A DNA stretch of 64,000 bases from positions 124,001 to 188,000 of the forward strand of contig JAUPSS010000008.1 of assembly GCA_040285825.1 (NCBI GenBank). Direction: 5' to 3'. How positions within the stretch are numbered: position 1 is the first letter of the stretch; each line of letters begins with the position of its first letter. Shown here piece by piece: positions 20,745 through 32,266 of this stretch. The position numbers were made by a program, and so were the translations under genes. The notes beneath the pieces were generated by a model. The model ran no database searches and was not told the origin of the DNA. It saw only the letters and a program-made list of their open reading frames with translations. This stretch comes from Eukaryota sp. TZLM1-RC. Lineage: Eukaryota > Metamonada: BaSk clade.

Positions 20745-21485
20745 TGTCTTTTTTTTACAAATTGAAATTTATTTTCAACGCTAACAAAACATTAAACAAA
20801 AAGCTAGAACTCAATATCCTCAATGCACGCATCTACATCATCAAATCTTTTCAGCGCGCGATTTTCATACTCTATTCCTAATTGTAACAGTGCTTTGGTC
20901 AACATTTCTGGAATTGCTTTAAGAATACTAAAAACAATTCTATTGTGCCAGAAATTGAAGTTCAATTCTTTTCCTGCACTTTCTTTTATTAAACTTCTGA
21001 AATCTTCAAGAAATTTAATGCCAGATATTCCAATGTTACCAAAAAGAGAAACAGCAAATGGAACCAACTGGTACTTGACATGCTCAACACGTCCTAGCTG
21101 AGATAAGGGTTCATTGTACTTTTTGATTTTGCCCTTTTCAGCAAAGCAAAGTGGAGTTTCATCTCTTTTAGCAAAATCAATTGCTGAGTCTTTACAAACA
21201 TCAACAGTAACAACATCAACAACTCTAATAACACCATCAGACGCAGGGGTAATTAAATCAGCACGGCGTTTCCCAAAAGTATTTTCATCTTCATTTTCAG
21301 ATGACAACCTTCGCACAAGTGGTTCAGCAAAAGCTTCAATGTGATGACTTTTGCACATAGCGTATAGTTGGTCTCTAACAGCATCGTGAACAACTGAGCG
21401 ATATGTAATATTAAATTTGCAATTAAATAAATGATTCAGATTAATGAGCTGACCACAACGACAAATCAAATCATTTGGCACACTA
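20745..21485 (-). mobile_element. 5'-truncated RLE retrotransposon (Lf2)
   Basis: A 225-codon intact minus-strand frame encodes the endonuclease domain. It shows a CRCGQ...HLFNC zinc motif, VHDAVRDQLYAMCKSH, KRRADLITPASDGVIRVVDVVTVDVC (PD-(D/E)XK core), KIKKYNEP, FWHNRIVFSILKAIP and the end DACIEDIEF. Its 3' UTR ends in TTGAAAATAAATTTCAATTT, as in the 43.5-44.7 kb copy. The 5' end is cut near 21485. Confidence 0.85.
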
Positions 21486-22285
21486 TGTCTTTTATCACGG
21501 CTCTCCTTATATTCTCACTTATATTCTCAATTGAAAAGTAGCCTTTACCAAATCAATTTCCAAATTTGTTTAGCGGTTCCGGCTGATATAGAAAGTAAAT
21601 TATTTCTCAGAAGTTTTTTCATTAAATTAGTACAATTTCAGCAGAATAAGTAGTAGCTTAAAACATGAAATAAGAACAAAGGTTGTTAGAGTTTGCAATT
21701 CGGCACAAACCAGAGTTTACAAACCAAATACTGACTGGATTGATCTCAATTCATGTTGATTTTCACTTGAGGTTTTTACTAAGATTGCAAAGTTCTATTA
21801 GTGACAACGCAATGATCTATTATTTTTGCATTAAATGAAGAAATTTTACAAAGTGGACACTGAAAAATAAAAAGTGGAATCGATAATTTCCTCAATCACT
21901 CAATAGTAGTGTTCCTGAACAAAATTATTTTATTTTAAAATCCACGCTTAGAACATTGCAGGAACGAAAGACCAAAATGTATGAAGCTGATCTTATTCAA
22001 ATTGTATGCAGCTCAGCTGTTTTAGCTCAAGATCCTCATTCATTACTATTAGAAAAAAGTGTTTGTGAGAACAAGTCATCAGACTCATCACTATTTGTCA
22101 CCATTGTACCACAAGGTTGGGGCTATGTATGAAAATTTTGTGACAAAAATGATAATATATCTGTTTCACCATTGACCAACTTCTGTGAGAGCAACATGTT
22201 ATTGTTATAATTCATTGCAGTTCACCTTACGTCATGGTTTTAATTGTCCCAAATTGATAACTTGTCGTTCTTGATTACATGTTGT
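21486..22285. other. AT-rich stretch with no supported gene
   Basis: No frame above 60 codons with any recognisable motif and no shared repeat seen. Confidence 0.5.
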
Positions 22286-22289
22286 TAAT

Positions 22290-22440
22290 TCTTTTCCGTT
22301 TTTCATAAACGGAAGACTGTCAGTAGAAGCAGAAAATTTTTGGAATGATTTCCAAAAATTGGTTAAAGAAAAAAATGATGATATTTGATTTCTTTTCATG
22401 CAGCTTTCGAATTCAATTCACCATAATTTTTTTAACTGGA
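22290..22440 (+). mobile_element. Small Lf1 LINE fragment
   Basis: Plus-strand FFINGRLSVEAENFWNDFQKLVKEK matches the endonuclease tail at 260-340. It lies tail to tail with the Lf3 copy on the minus strand, and its end is included in the tandem duplication that starts near 22379. Confidence 0.7.
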
Positions 22441-22673
22441 ATATTTATTGAGATAAAAAAACATCTATCTAGAATTCAATAACCTCCAAACAAGCATCAC
22501 TATTGCTGAACCTACTCACAGCATTAAATGATGATATTTGATTTCTTTTCATGCAGCTTTCGAATTCAATTCGCCATAATTTTTTTAACTGGAATATTTA
22601 TTGAGATAAAAAAACATCTATCTAGAATTCAATATCCTCCTAACAAGCGCCACTATTGCTGAACCTACTCACA
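22379..22673. repeat. Tandem duplication of about 147 bp
   Basis: 22379-22525 and 22526-22673 are near-identical direct copies. Each contains the stretch from ATGATATTTGATTTC through ATCTAGAATTCAATA to the start of the Lf3 C-terminus. The unit spans the junction between Lf1 and Lf3 sequences, so the duplication came after both insertions. Confidence 0.85.
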
Positions 22674-23931
22674 GCATTACGTTCATATTCTACACCAATA
22701 GCTAAAAGTACTTTTGAAATCATTGTTGGAATAGACTTGAAAATGCAAAAAACAATTCTATTTAACCAGAAAGTGGAATTCATTGTTTTACCAGACCTAT
22801 TCAGTAACACTGAATAGTGCAATCCTGAAGGTCCAATATTGCCAAAAAGAGAAATTGCAAACGGTACAAACTGATATTTCACATGTTCCACTCTACCTAA
22901 CTGTGCCAAAGGTTCTTCATATTTTTTTATCTTCTTTTTTTTCGGCGTTAGATAACAGCGAATCAGCGGAATACACTAAACGAGCAGCAGAATTTTTGCA
23001 AACATCAACTGAGGCAACATATACAACATTGAGAACACCATCGATCCATGGAGCTACTAAATTTGCCTTTCTTTTACCAAAGGAATCATCAGTTTGATCT
23101 GAAGACAGCTTACGTACTAATGGCTCAATAAATGCCTCTAAATTGAAACTTTTGCACATGGCATATAATTGATCACGAACTGAGTCATGAACAAATTTCA
23201 AGATTTTTTCTGCAATTTTGCAAAAGTCAGTGGTAAGGAGAGCAAGCTTCTTGAAGGAAGATCCACAATATCAGAGAGGAAACATTTAGACCAAATATTG
23301 GGTGAAAGAGTTTCAATTTCCTGTTGCAAAGAAATAAGATAAGAGCTGCCACAATCTTCAATGAGATCAATTTTTTCAGGAAAACGATTCACAAATTCAT
23401 AAATAAAATTCTTTCCACCTCCAATAAAGGCAGCTTTACAAAGGTAGCTTGATTTATGAAAATCAACACCACCAAAATTTGTACCACAAAAAATGTGGCT
23501 TCGTAACTGAGATGCATCAATTTCCAATAATTTTGCTAAAAAATTGGTTCTTTGTTCATTAAAAATGCGACAAAACTCCAAAGAAATTGATGGTGATGTT
23601 GATCTCAAAATATGAGTAAATTTTCCAGAATAACAGATTTTTAGGAAAAAGAATTTCAAATGTTTCTCAATATTTAAATTTTCTATTGATTCTAATTCAT
23701 TTCCAAATTGAGTCAACAGAGTCGAAAGTTGGCCTTTGACTTCATCAATATTTCCGAGATAACAACCCAAAAAACGAAAACCAGACTGATCATAATTGAT
23801 AAAAGGGACATTGACATCATTAATGAAAAAATCAATTGGTTCATGGCCAATAATCAAACATTTGGAGATATTCAATGAGAGACCAATATCTATATAACGC
23901 TGTTGAATAAAAGTTGCTATTTGTTTGAGAA
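22480..23931 (-). mobile_element. 5'-truncated RLE retrotransposon (Lf3)
   Basis: Minus-strand frames cover, from the 5' side, NISKCLIIGHEPIDFF and FLGCYLGN, the thumb (NIEKHLKFFFLKICYSGKFTHIL), LRSHIFCGTNFGGVDFHKSS, then a jump into FVHDSVRDQLYAMCKS at 23200. Next come GKRKANLVAPWIDGVLNVVYVASVDVC, AQLGRVEHVKYQF and the C-terminus SRFSNSGAC. The part around the Cys zinc motif is missing at 23200, so there is an internal deletion as well as frame breaks. It meets the oppositely oriented Lf5 copy within a few bases at 23931-23937. Confidence 0.8.
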
Positions 23932-23936
23932 TCTAT

Positions 23937-25790
23937 CATTTTTATGGGAAAGAATCAGATTTAATTTATAATTCATTTGGTCTTAAATCATCTTCTGGTG
24001 TGAAGCAAGGTGATCCTTTAGGCCCATTATTGTTTTGTTTAGCTATTCACAAAATTTTAAATATCATTAAGCAAAAATAACCTTCTATAAAAATAGTTGC
24101 TTATATGGATGATATATCCTTGATTGAATCATTTGATTTACTAGAATTGGTTGCTCAAGAAATTGCCGATTCATATGAAAATATTGGGCTTTATCTTAAT
24201 GCAAGCAAATGTCTTCTGATTGGCTCTTCTGCTCAAGATCTTGCGATAAACGATTCCATTGTCCCTTTTACTAATTATAGTAGTGATGCTTTTAAGTTCC
24301 TTGGTTGTTGGTTAGGAAACGTGCCTCAAATTCAGAATGAATTGCAAGTTATTTTGGAAAAAATGAAAATTGAACTTGATTCAATTTCTTCTTTAGATAT
24401 AGAAAAGCATATTAAATTTTTCTTGCTTAAAATTTGCTACACTGGGAGAATAACCCACATTTTGAGATTTTGTGCTCCTTCCATAGCATTAGATTTTCGT
24501 CGTTCATTTAATTCATTGAGAACAGAATTGTTTGCTGATTTATTGGATGTAGAACCAGGAATGTTGAAAAATCACTTATTTTCTTCAGCAAATTTGGGTT
24601 GTATAGGATTTACTAAATCTTCTTTTTTTGTCAATCAGCTTTTTTGGGTGGAGACAAGAATTTTATTTATGATTTTTTTCGTAGATTTCCTGATGATTCT
24701 CATTTGTTAGTTCCCAGTTGCAGTCCATATTTGTATGAGTTATTTTGTGAACTTGATAGATTGCCACCACAAATTTGGACCAAATCTTTTCCCCAATCAA
24801 TTCAAGAAATTCCAAACCGATCTCTTTTTAATTTACAGTTTTGGTGTAAAAAGTTTCAACAAAAATTGTCAAAGATTTTTGAAAGCTTGGATTTTGATGT
24901 TAGACTTTTCTTGGCCAAGAAAAAGAATCCCGCTTTTGCAAATCTTTTACAAGATATGTGTGACAGTACTTCTTCTGCCTAAGTAACAACAATTCCACAA
25001 GTTTATGGTACTCTCTTATCCGATTCTGCTTGGACTCTAAATATGAGATTTCGTTCCTTTATCTGGCCTGATACTTTACCTCATAATTTAATTTGTAAAT
25101 GTTCTCGAGAAATTACAACTACTCATTTGTTAAATTGTAAACATTTTATTACTTTTAGAAGCAAAGTTCACGATGCTGTAAGAGACCAGTTATATTGTAT
25201 GTGTAAATCTCATAGAATTGAGTCCTTCTTGAAACCTCTGTTGTCAAGTCTGTTTGATGCTGAAGATGATTTTCATAAGAATAATAGAGGTGATGTTATA
25301 TTACCTGGATTAGATGGAAGTTTCATTTTATTGGATGTAATGTCTGTTGATCCTTGTAATACCTCAAATGAAAGGCTAGTTAATTCTGAAATTCATAATC
25401 CCCTTTCAAATGCTGAAAATTTTAAATTCAAAAAATACAATGAACCTTTGTCCAAATTGGCCAGTCTACAGCATGCAAAATACAATTTTTTATCCATTTG
25501 TATTTTCCCTTTTTGGTTCACTTGCACCAACTGCTTTACGTTTTTTGGATGATTTTGAAATGATTGTAAAGAGAAGAACTGGCAGAAATTTCAACAGATT
25601 GATTTGGCAAAATAGAATTGTGTTTTCTATTTTTAAGGGGATGTTGAAGATGGTTTCTGATGCTTTGCTTTCTCTTGGATCTCACTAAGAGCGAGTTGCA
25701 TCTAGTGTTTTTGTTCTGGGAGAGATGGATTTTTTAGATGTTGATTTATAGGTTTGAATAAAATTAAAATTTTGGTCAAAAAAAACAAAA
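23937..25790 (+). mobile_element. 5'-truncated RLE retrotransposon (Lf5)
   Basis: Starts within the RT palm: FYGKESDLIYNSF, then SSSGVKQGDPLGPLLFCLAIH, a stop, and AYMDDISLIESFD (YxDD catalytic pair). Thumb, linker, CKCS...HLLNCKHFITF zinc motif, VHDAVRDQLYCMCKSH and RGDVILPGLDGSFILLDVMSVD (PD-(D/E)XK) follow. The end is RIVFSIFKGMLKMVSDALLSL. At least four frame breaks or stops (near 24090, 24640, 24982 and 25500) disable it. It is 5'-truncated like most LINE insertions. Confidence 0.85.
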
Positions 25791-25794
25791 AAAA

Positions 25795-26110
25795 TTTGTT
25801 TGAGAATTGTAATAGGAGCAATTACAGAAATGTCATCCATATATGCTACAATAACTATTTCTGGGAATTTTTCTTTTAATTCGCACATTAATGGATGAAT
25901 TGCCAGACAAAAGAAAAAAGGACCAAGTGGATCGCCTTGTTTCAACACCTGAAAAAGAAAGCAGGTCAAAGTTTTCATAGAAAAATGCTGATGATTTTCC
26001 ATAAAATTAATAGAAAAAAGGCTCAACTTCAGGAAAATGCTTTCACAGCAAAGGCAAAATGGAAGAACGAGATACAGAATTAAAAGCATTCTTAAAATGT
26101 AAATTGAAGA
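25795..26110 (-). mobile_element. RT palm fragment of an RLE retrotransposon
   Basis: Minus-strand LKQGDPLGPFFFCLAIHP and IVAYMDDISVIAPI, RT motifs B and C, within a frame of 146 codons. Both ends are truncated. It lies tail to tail with the Lf5 copy. Confidence 0.8.
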
Positions 26111-26138
26111 TGTAATTAGAATCACTAGAATTAAAATA

Positions 26139-26296
26139 AATCGCCATAATTAATAGATTACCTCAGTTCTTTTATCGAACAAGAGAAGCAAGGGAAAAAA
26201 GACAAACATATCAGGATTTTGTAGAGGAAATTTGGTCAATTGAATTTAGTCCCATTAGTTCTGATATAATCTTATTAAGTGTTATAGTTCAATAAA
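26139..26296 (+). mobile_element. 3' end fragment of an Lf1 LINE
   Basis: Encodes RLPQFFYRTREA...YQDFVEEIW and then the Lf1-type 3' UTR (CCCATTAGTT...GTTCAATAAAA). It ends about 66 bp upstream of the tRNA-Leu gene and in the same orientation. Confidence 0.75.
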
Positions 26297-26362
26297 AGCA
26301 AAACTTGTTTTGTTTGACCCACTGAAATCCTCATCATATCGACCAAGAATGCTTTATCTGCA

Positions 26363-26444
26363 GCAAGCGTGACCGAGTTGGTTATGGTGTTGGATTCAAG
26401 TCCCAATGGCGTCAGCCGCGCGAGTTCGAATCTCGTCGCTTGCA
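26363..26444 (+). tRNA. tRNA-Leu (anticodon CAA)
   Basis: 82 nt including the discriminator A. The acceptor stem GCAAGCG/CGCTTGC is a perfect 7 bp. The D arm has ACC/GGT with a GAGTTGGTTAT loop. The anticodon loop TTCAAGT gives anticodon CAA. A long class II variable arm (about GGCGTCAGCC) follows, then the T arm GCGAG-TTCGAAT-CTCGT with one G-T pair. The top pair A-C of the anticodon stem is a mismatch. There is no intron. TTTTT follows immediately, as expected of an RNA polymerase III terminator. Class II form and anticodon agree on leucine. Confidence 0.9.
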
Positions 26445-26473
26445 TTTTTACTTCAATATTCGATTTTTCCCAT

Positions 26474-26715
26474 GGTAAGCCGAGACCACTTGCTTTATCC
26501 TTCGTTGATAATTTTGTTGAAATTGTAAAACAACGTACAGGCAAAATTTTTGACAAAATGTTTTGGCACATCAGAATTGTATTTTCAATTTTAAAAGGTG
26601 TTGTCCCCTTAATATCTTGTGCTTTATTATTTCTTGGTCTTTTTTATGAAGGAAAAACTTCCAATTAATTCTTTGTGGCTGATTTGGAATACCAAGATTT
26701 AGAATTTGAAGTTTG
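26474..26715 (+). mobile_element. 3' fragment of an RLE retrotransposon (Lf6)
   Basis: Plus-strand LALSFVDNFVEIVKQRTGKIFDKMFW...RIVFSILKGV and, after a stop, FFVADLEYQDLEF closely match the end of the 15.6-16.3 kb copy. It starts about 30 bp downstream of the tRNA gene. Confidence 0.8.
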
Positions 26716-27753
26716 TTGTTTAGTTTCTCAGTGGAATAAATTAAAAAAACAGGAAAAAGTATTCGAACAAAAGTCTTGTGTTGTGTTTCTTTCCTGATGT
26801 AACCGTGTTTCATAATATGTTTTAGGCGCCAAAACTTTTGGGCGATTTGGGCGACCAAGGAAAAATCGATCAATTTTCTCATCATGGCTCTGATTCTTGT
26901 TTCCAAAAGCAAAATTGGCTGATAAGAAAAAAATGGCCCAATCAATAGGCGCCCAACATTTTAGGAAACACAGAAGCATGTATGAAATTATGTTCGAAGA
27001 AATAGTCGTTTGAGTTGAAATCCTGCTGCTTGCTCTTTGGTAATTGATAGGACTCTGTAGGGTGTTTTATGAATTGATTCGCACGTTGAATATGTGAAAC
27101 AAGTGTTGTAGTTTTTTAGTTTTCGGTGTTGCTCTGGACGAAACCGAAACATTGAAACATAGATCATTGATATTATTGAGTAGCATTAAAGACGAAACCT
27201 TAAATGGATTGCTCCAATTGCGCTATGAACTCCGAACAGTTGTTCTAGACGATCGATAAGACAAGAGAGATAAGGTTCTTATATGAATTGTTATACTGTC
27301 GTTGTTGACTTTTTGAAGTAAATGTTCTTGTGATAAAAGTGCAATAAAGTACCTTATTTCTGACCAATTCACACAATATTTTGATTTTTTTAATTTTTTT
27401 AATTATTTTTTTAATTATTTTTTTTGAGTGAAAAGTATATTGGACAAATATTACGTAGTGAGCAATAAATATACTGTGGAATACACAAAGATCTGATTTA
27501 AACACAACTCAAATAAACATTCATTCTTTTTCTCTTTTTATCTCTATGGTCAATAGATTTCTGGTATTAAATGATACTGTTGTGACAACAGAAAGTCAGT
27601 TGAAGCTGTTCACTTTTTGCACACCACAGACAATCGAAGGGAATTATTCAATCAAGAAGAGCACAAATGTTTATAAATGTTTTGAAAACAAAGGCAGCTT
27701 GAAAAAGTACATAATTACAATATAATACAAAAATCTCAATAAATCGCCTGAAA
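26716..27753. other. AT-rich spacer downstream of the TOG gene; no supported gene
   Basis: It contains a TTTCGGT...ACCGAAA hairpin near 27120-27150 and T/A-rich low-complexity DNA at 27380-27430. Minus-strand frames of 80-120 codons show no recognisable motif. Confidence 0.4.
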
Positions 27754-30714
27754 CTACTTTATACTATCTCTAGAAAAGAAACCCTCCAATGCCTTTAGAG
27801 ACCCATTATAATCAACACCTTTGCCAGATTCCACCATGGATAAACGTTCGCCTAGCTTCCCCATGCGAGACCTGAGAGAATCATCAATTTCCCTGATAAC
27901 AGTTGCAAGTTCCGAATAAGAGCGTTCATTTACAGTCAAAGAATGCGCTAGTTGATCCACGTGGTTCTGTAGAATTTCGAGTTGGTGTGGGAATTGTTTT
28001 AAATTTTCATAATTTTGATCGTGTTTGAAAGTCATTTTTAATGCTTTTGAACTTTCTTTCTGAACCGCATCAAGAGTAGCTGATGTAGTTTCAATAGAAG
28101 TCAGGAGATTTTGATGAATTTGACCTATTTCTGATCCTAATTTTTGAACCTGTGCAGAAATTCTTTGAAAAGGCGCAAATTGATTAAGGCACTTTGCCAA
28201 TTTACCATTTTCAAATACCAAAGAATCACAAAAAGTATCAATTATGTAGGGAGTATCAAATTTATCCAATTGAGCAGGAATAGAGCCTTGTAGTTGTGAC
28301 AAATGGCCGGCTAATTCATCAATTTTGGAAAAACATTCTGAATATTGATCTTTTAGTCCACGAACTTCCCTAGATACTGATGCCAGTTTTGAACTAACAT
28401 CTTCCTTCATAAAATTGATCTTCTCAAACTGATCTAGGCGATGATGGATTCTTTCAAAGACAGACAATTTAGAAGTAAGTTCTACAACTGAATGCTTGAG
28501 ATGATCAACATTGGCCTCTGTATCATTCATTCGACTGTTCAATGCTTTTCTGATTGATTCAGAACATTGATTGCTTGAATTCTCAACAAATCTAATACTA
28601 CTGGATAAATTATCAACATTTGATTGAAGCTGATTGAATTTTGATTGAAGTTGATTGCTTTGGGACAGTGATTCACTTTGAAAAAGTTCAAAATTTGATG
28701 TCAACTCAGAAAGATCCTGACCAAATTTATTAATATTTAAAGACACTTCATCTGAAATTTTTGAAAGTTTGAGACATTGAGATTGTGATTTAACGTCCAA
28801 ATTTTGAGCATAATCGTCCAACAAATTACTCAATACTTTCGTTTTGTCATTAAATTCATCATAAAAATTAACCAAATCATCATTGATAGCATCAACACGT
28901 GAGGAGAGATCATAAAATGAGCTGAATTTGACCTCCAAATCTGACTCCCTCTCGCTCAATTCATCCACTTTACTAGTTAAATTTTTAATTAAGATTTTAA
29001 TTTTAGTTGAACATTCTTCTGTACTGGAAATTTGAGTATCTAAATTTGACTTGGCTTCTGTCAAAGAAACGACTTGTTCATTTAGTTTGGTGTATTTGGA
29101 GTTTAAAGTTAGGTCAAGAGAATTTAAAGAGCTTTTAATGCTGTCTAATTCGAAAGTCAATGCTTGGTAATTGTTCGAAATTGAAGAAAATTTTTCATTT
29201 AAATCTTCAGTAATTTCTTGACTTAATTGTTGTTTTAAATCTTCAGTAATTTCTTGACTTAATTGTTGTTTTAAATCTTCAGTAATTTCTTGACTTAATT
29301 GTTGTTTTAAATCTTCAGTAATTTCTTGACTTAATTGTTGTTTTAAATCTTCAGTAATTTCTTGACTTAATTGTTGTTTTAAATCTTCAGTAATTTCTTG
29401 ACTTAATTGTTGCTTTAAATCTTCAGTAATTTCAGGACTTAATTGTTGTTTTAAATCTTCAGTAATTTCTTGACTTAATTGTTGTTTTAAATCTTCAGTA
29501 ATTTCTTGACTTAATTGTTGCTTTAAATGTGCAGTATCTTCAATAACATTAAACGAATTTTGACCAAACTTTGACACCTTGCTCTGCAATATTCTTAAAT
29601 TTTTCCGCAAGTCGTCTGCAGTTTGAGGAAAATCATTCTCTAATTGACGAACCCTAGAAGAGATCATCATGAGATCTCTTTCTAAATTTTTAAATTTTGA
29701 AGCGTTTCTGACATGTGATTCATCATCAAGGTCATTAATGTCGAAAACAGAGGGAGAAGTCCATTGGCTTCCAGAATGATGAACTGAATTTTGAACTGGT
29801 GACGTCACAAATGATTGATTGGGTTTGATTGCTTCAAATCCCATCAATACTGAACAAGCAGAATCCCTAACCGACTTTATCTTGTCCGATTTCAAGACAT
29901 TGAGGGACAAGCAAACCTCTTCATAGTATCTACTTCCTTCTATCCCCAAACATTCTGGGATTCTACCCAAAGCCTCCACAGCAGCAAACCTACATTTCCA
30001 GGACCTATCATGGATAGCGGAGACCAAACAGGCGACTATGGGTGATAAATGGGGAATGATGCTAGATTCACAAACAACTATCAAGACTGCAAAACAATGG
30101 CAGAGGTTAGCCTTAGCAAAAAGAGAAGGTAACTTAAACTGCTTAACTAGCTTTACACAAAGTTTGTCAAGAACGGGTTCCAAAATCTCCCTTCCGGAAC
30201 CTTTAAATACTGCAGCCAGGCAATCAGCAACACCTTCCTGGACTGATCTGTTTCCATCTGAAAGTTCTTTGAACAGGGGTCTTAAGATGAGGGAGAGAGA
30301 CCAAGGATCTTCGCCAGAATTAGGATATATTAAGCATTGGGTGAGGGTGTGGATAGCTTTTGACACAGCGATAGATGTCTGATCGTCGGCATCAGAGAGT
30401 CGGTGCAATAAGATTGAGAGAGATTTTAGAGTAAGTTCAGGAGTGAAGGAAGAATGGTGATTGGAAAAGGTTTCTTCTAGGGCAGCTACTTGGACACGGT
30501 AGCACATTGCAGGGGCATTGGGAGGTACAGAAGCAAGGGCTGAGATGTATACTGGTAAAGAAGTAGGGGTGACCTTCGAACAAATAAAGGAGAACGAATC
30601 AGCAGCAGAGTCCTTTGTGTCGCGATCACTGAGTTTTTGACATGCAGAAAGAGTTCGTGTCTCAATCCATCGTAAATAATTGGACGAGTTGAGATCAAAA
30701 GTGGGAGAATCCAT
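27754..30714 (-). CDS. TORTIFOLIA1/TOG-domain microtubule-associated protein with long coiled coil, 986 residues
   Basis: Residues 1-300 form a HEAT-repeat TOG array of the TORTIFOLIA1/SPIRAL2 type. Clear helices include LSDRDTKDSAADSFSFI, LFKELSDGNRSVQEGVADCLAAVF and DRSWKCRFAAVEALGRIPE, ending with DKIKSVRDSACSVLMGFE. Such domains bind tubulin or microtubule lattices. A Ser/Pro linker follows. From about 345 to the end the protein is predicted coiled coil, rich in Leu, Gln, Glu and Asn. Within it nine copies of a 12-residue unit (LKQQLSQEITED) lie at about residues 397-504. The frame is uninterrupted over almost 3 kb. Plants use TORTIFOLIA1 to control cortical microtubules; a cytoskeletal role here is inferred from the domain. 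Confidence 0.8.
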   Translation of the reverse strand: MDSPTFDLNSSNYLRWIETRTLSACQKLSDRDTKDSAADSFSFICSKVTPTSLPVYISALASVPPNAPAMCYRVQVAALEETFSNHHSSFTPELTLKSLSILLHRLSDADDQTSIAVSKAIHTLTQCLIYPNSGEDPWSLSLILRPLFKELSDGNRSVQEGVADCLAAVFKGSGREILEPVLDKLCVKLVKQFKLPSLFAKANLCHCFAVLIVVCESSIIPHLSPIVACLVSAIHDRSWKCRFAAVEALGRIPECLGIEGSRYYEEVCLSLNVLKSDKIKSVRDSACSVLMGFEAIKPNQSFVTSPVQNSVHHSGSQWTSPSVFDINDLDDESHVRNASKFKNLERDLMMISSRVRQLENDFPQTADDLRKNLRILQSKVSKFGQNSFNVIEDTAHLKQQLSQEITEDLKQQLSQEITEDLKQQLSPEITEDLKQQLSQEITEDLKQQLSQEITEDLKQQLSQEITEDLKQQLSQEITEDLKQQLSQEITEDLKQQLSQEITEDLNEKFSSISNNYQALTFELDSIKSSLNSLDLTLNSKYTKLNEQVVSLTEAKSNLDTQISSTEECSTKIKILIKNLTSKVDELSERESDLEVKFSSFYDLSSRVDAINDDLVNFYDEFNDKTKVLSNLLDDYAQNLDVKSQSQCLKLSKISDEVSLNINKFGQDLSELTSNFELFQSESLSQSNQLQSKFNQLQSNVDNLSSSIRFVENSSNQCSESIRKALNSRMNDTEANVDHLKHSVVELTSKLSVFERIHHRLDQFEKINFMKEDVSSKLASVSREVRGLKDQYSECFSKIDELAGHLSQLQGSIPAQLDKFDTPYIIDTFCDSLVFENGKLAKCLNQFAPFQRISAQVQKLGSEIGQIHQNLLTSIETTSATLDAVQKESSKALKMTFKHDQNYENLKQFPHQLEILQNHVDQLAHSLTVNERSYSELATVIREIDDSLRSRMGKLGERLSMVESGKGVDYNGSLKALEGFFSRDSIK
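29201..29524 (-). repeat. 36-bp minisatellite in frame (9 units)
   Basis: Nine tandem units of 36 bp, most identical to one another, encode LKQQLSQEITED. One unit has Pro in place of Gln. Unit length is a multiple of three, so copy changes do not disturb the frame. Confidence 0.92.
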
Positions 30715-32266
30715 AGGTGGAGCTGGTTCACCAAGATGTAGAAGACAGTAGTATGCAATTTCTATTCAGCAACTCCGAATAGGATACATTTGATTTATAA
30801 CAATTCAATTCATCATTTTAATTTTTTCATGAAATGATGTCCCCTCATCTAGTTTGTATGTTTATTTTAAAGTCACGCAAAAGAGATATAAAGTATGTCT
30901 AGCTGCATTTTTGGGATGTCATAGATTCATTAACTTCCAATAAAGAAGAAAAGAATTTGCTCCGAAGATTGTTGAAAGATTATAGAGATTTGGGTTATTC
31001 AATGCAGAAGCTCTAAACAATGTTTACCTAAACTCATGATGAAGTAAATAACTTTATCAATGAATTAAACAATTTTGAAGACGAGAAGGGTTTGAAATTG
31101 AAGGGTTGGATAAAAATAATAATGATTTTCCAAAGCTCATTCTGAAAAAATTTCAAAATATTCAATTTTAAAAGAATTAAATTTAATTAACCAGATTCTA
31201 ACTTTCGTTTTTAGTGTTCAATGGGGTTTTTACACTACAACGAAAGTAAGTTTTGAACAATTTAGAATGAATGAGGTAGCAGATTGGTTGCATCATTTCG
31301 AAGAAAAACTTTAACTGGCACAGTGCTTTTAATTATATTCTTCAAAAGAAGGGAGCAGAACGTCAGTGTTGGTAGGTAGTGCTATTTTAGTTTTCAAATA
31401 TATTTTTTTTAATTTTTAATAGAAGTGAATCGTATCAAAAACTGTACCCTTCCACTTACAGCAAAAGATTTTGTGAGTTTCTAATGTTCAATTATTTATT
31501 TTTTTGGGTCAGTCACACAACTGATCACAGCGATGACCACTCAACTGACCACAAAACCACTCTGACACCACAATTGTTAGATTAATTGTCCCAAAATGGA
31601 TTTTAAAGATTTGACCAATGATTGTGATTAACTGAGATTATGTAACGCAACAAATATCTAAAGAGTACCCTATCCATAGTCATGGGAAGAGATAATCTAT
31701 TAAAAGAAATTTGTACTTACATATATTTTGCAAAATGTCTCAACGACGCCCTGGAATTCATTGACCATTAACTGATTATGTGAAACTTACTGAAACAACT
31801 TCATCAACAAGTCCAAACACTATCCCTGTTTAGAAACAAATAGTGTTACTGAGAGTTGTGACTTCATTGATTAAATGTTGAAATTGTTTTGGGACATTAA
31901 TTTTGTTTTTTTGTTCTTCTCTACAATAATTACTATTACTTATATTGACTGGCAATTTAATTTTAATTTCTCTTTATTTCTGCTATTTTTACTGTAATTT
32001 AAGATAAATTCACAATGAATTTGACCAACTGAATTCGTAGTAATTAAGTGACTTAGTTAAAAAGGTAGTTGAGAACATTGTCGTGTATTGAGAAATTACT
32101 TGAAAGTTAAAAATAAAATAAAAGATAAAATAAAACGCAGTTATTAATCAAACAACATGGGTTAGATTTGACCGATTATTCCAAAGATTAAACATGTTGA
32201 TGAAAACAAAATACAAATTAAAGGAAAAAAAATACAAAAATACATACCAATTCCAGGCAAATGGCA
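30715..32266. other. AT-rich stretch; one tiny LINE fragment near 30925-31010
   Basis: Bases 30925-31010 resemble the minus-strand RLE element at 35176-35240 (ACTTCTAATAAAGAAG...-type sequence). Nothing else recognisable is present between the TOG and POP5 genes. Confidence 0.45.

Noticed and set aside
27000-27240. A structured RNA gene (snoRNA-like) with the TTTCGGT/ACCGAAA hairpin
   Set aside because: No clear box motifs or second hairpin at the right spacing; kept only as a note.
29201-29524. Regular 36-bp repeats that could be mistaken for a CRISPR array
   Set aside because: Units are contiguous without spacers and lie in frame within a long coding sequence of a eukaryotic gene.
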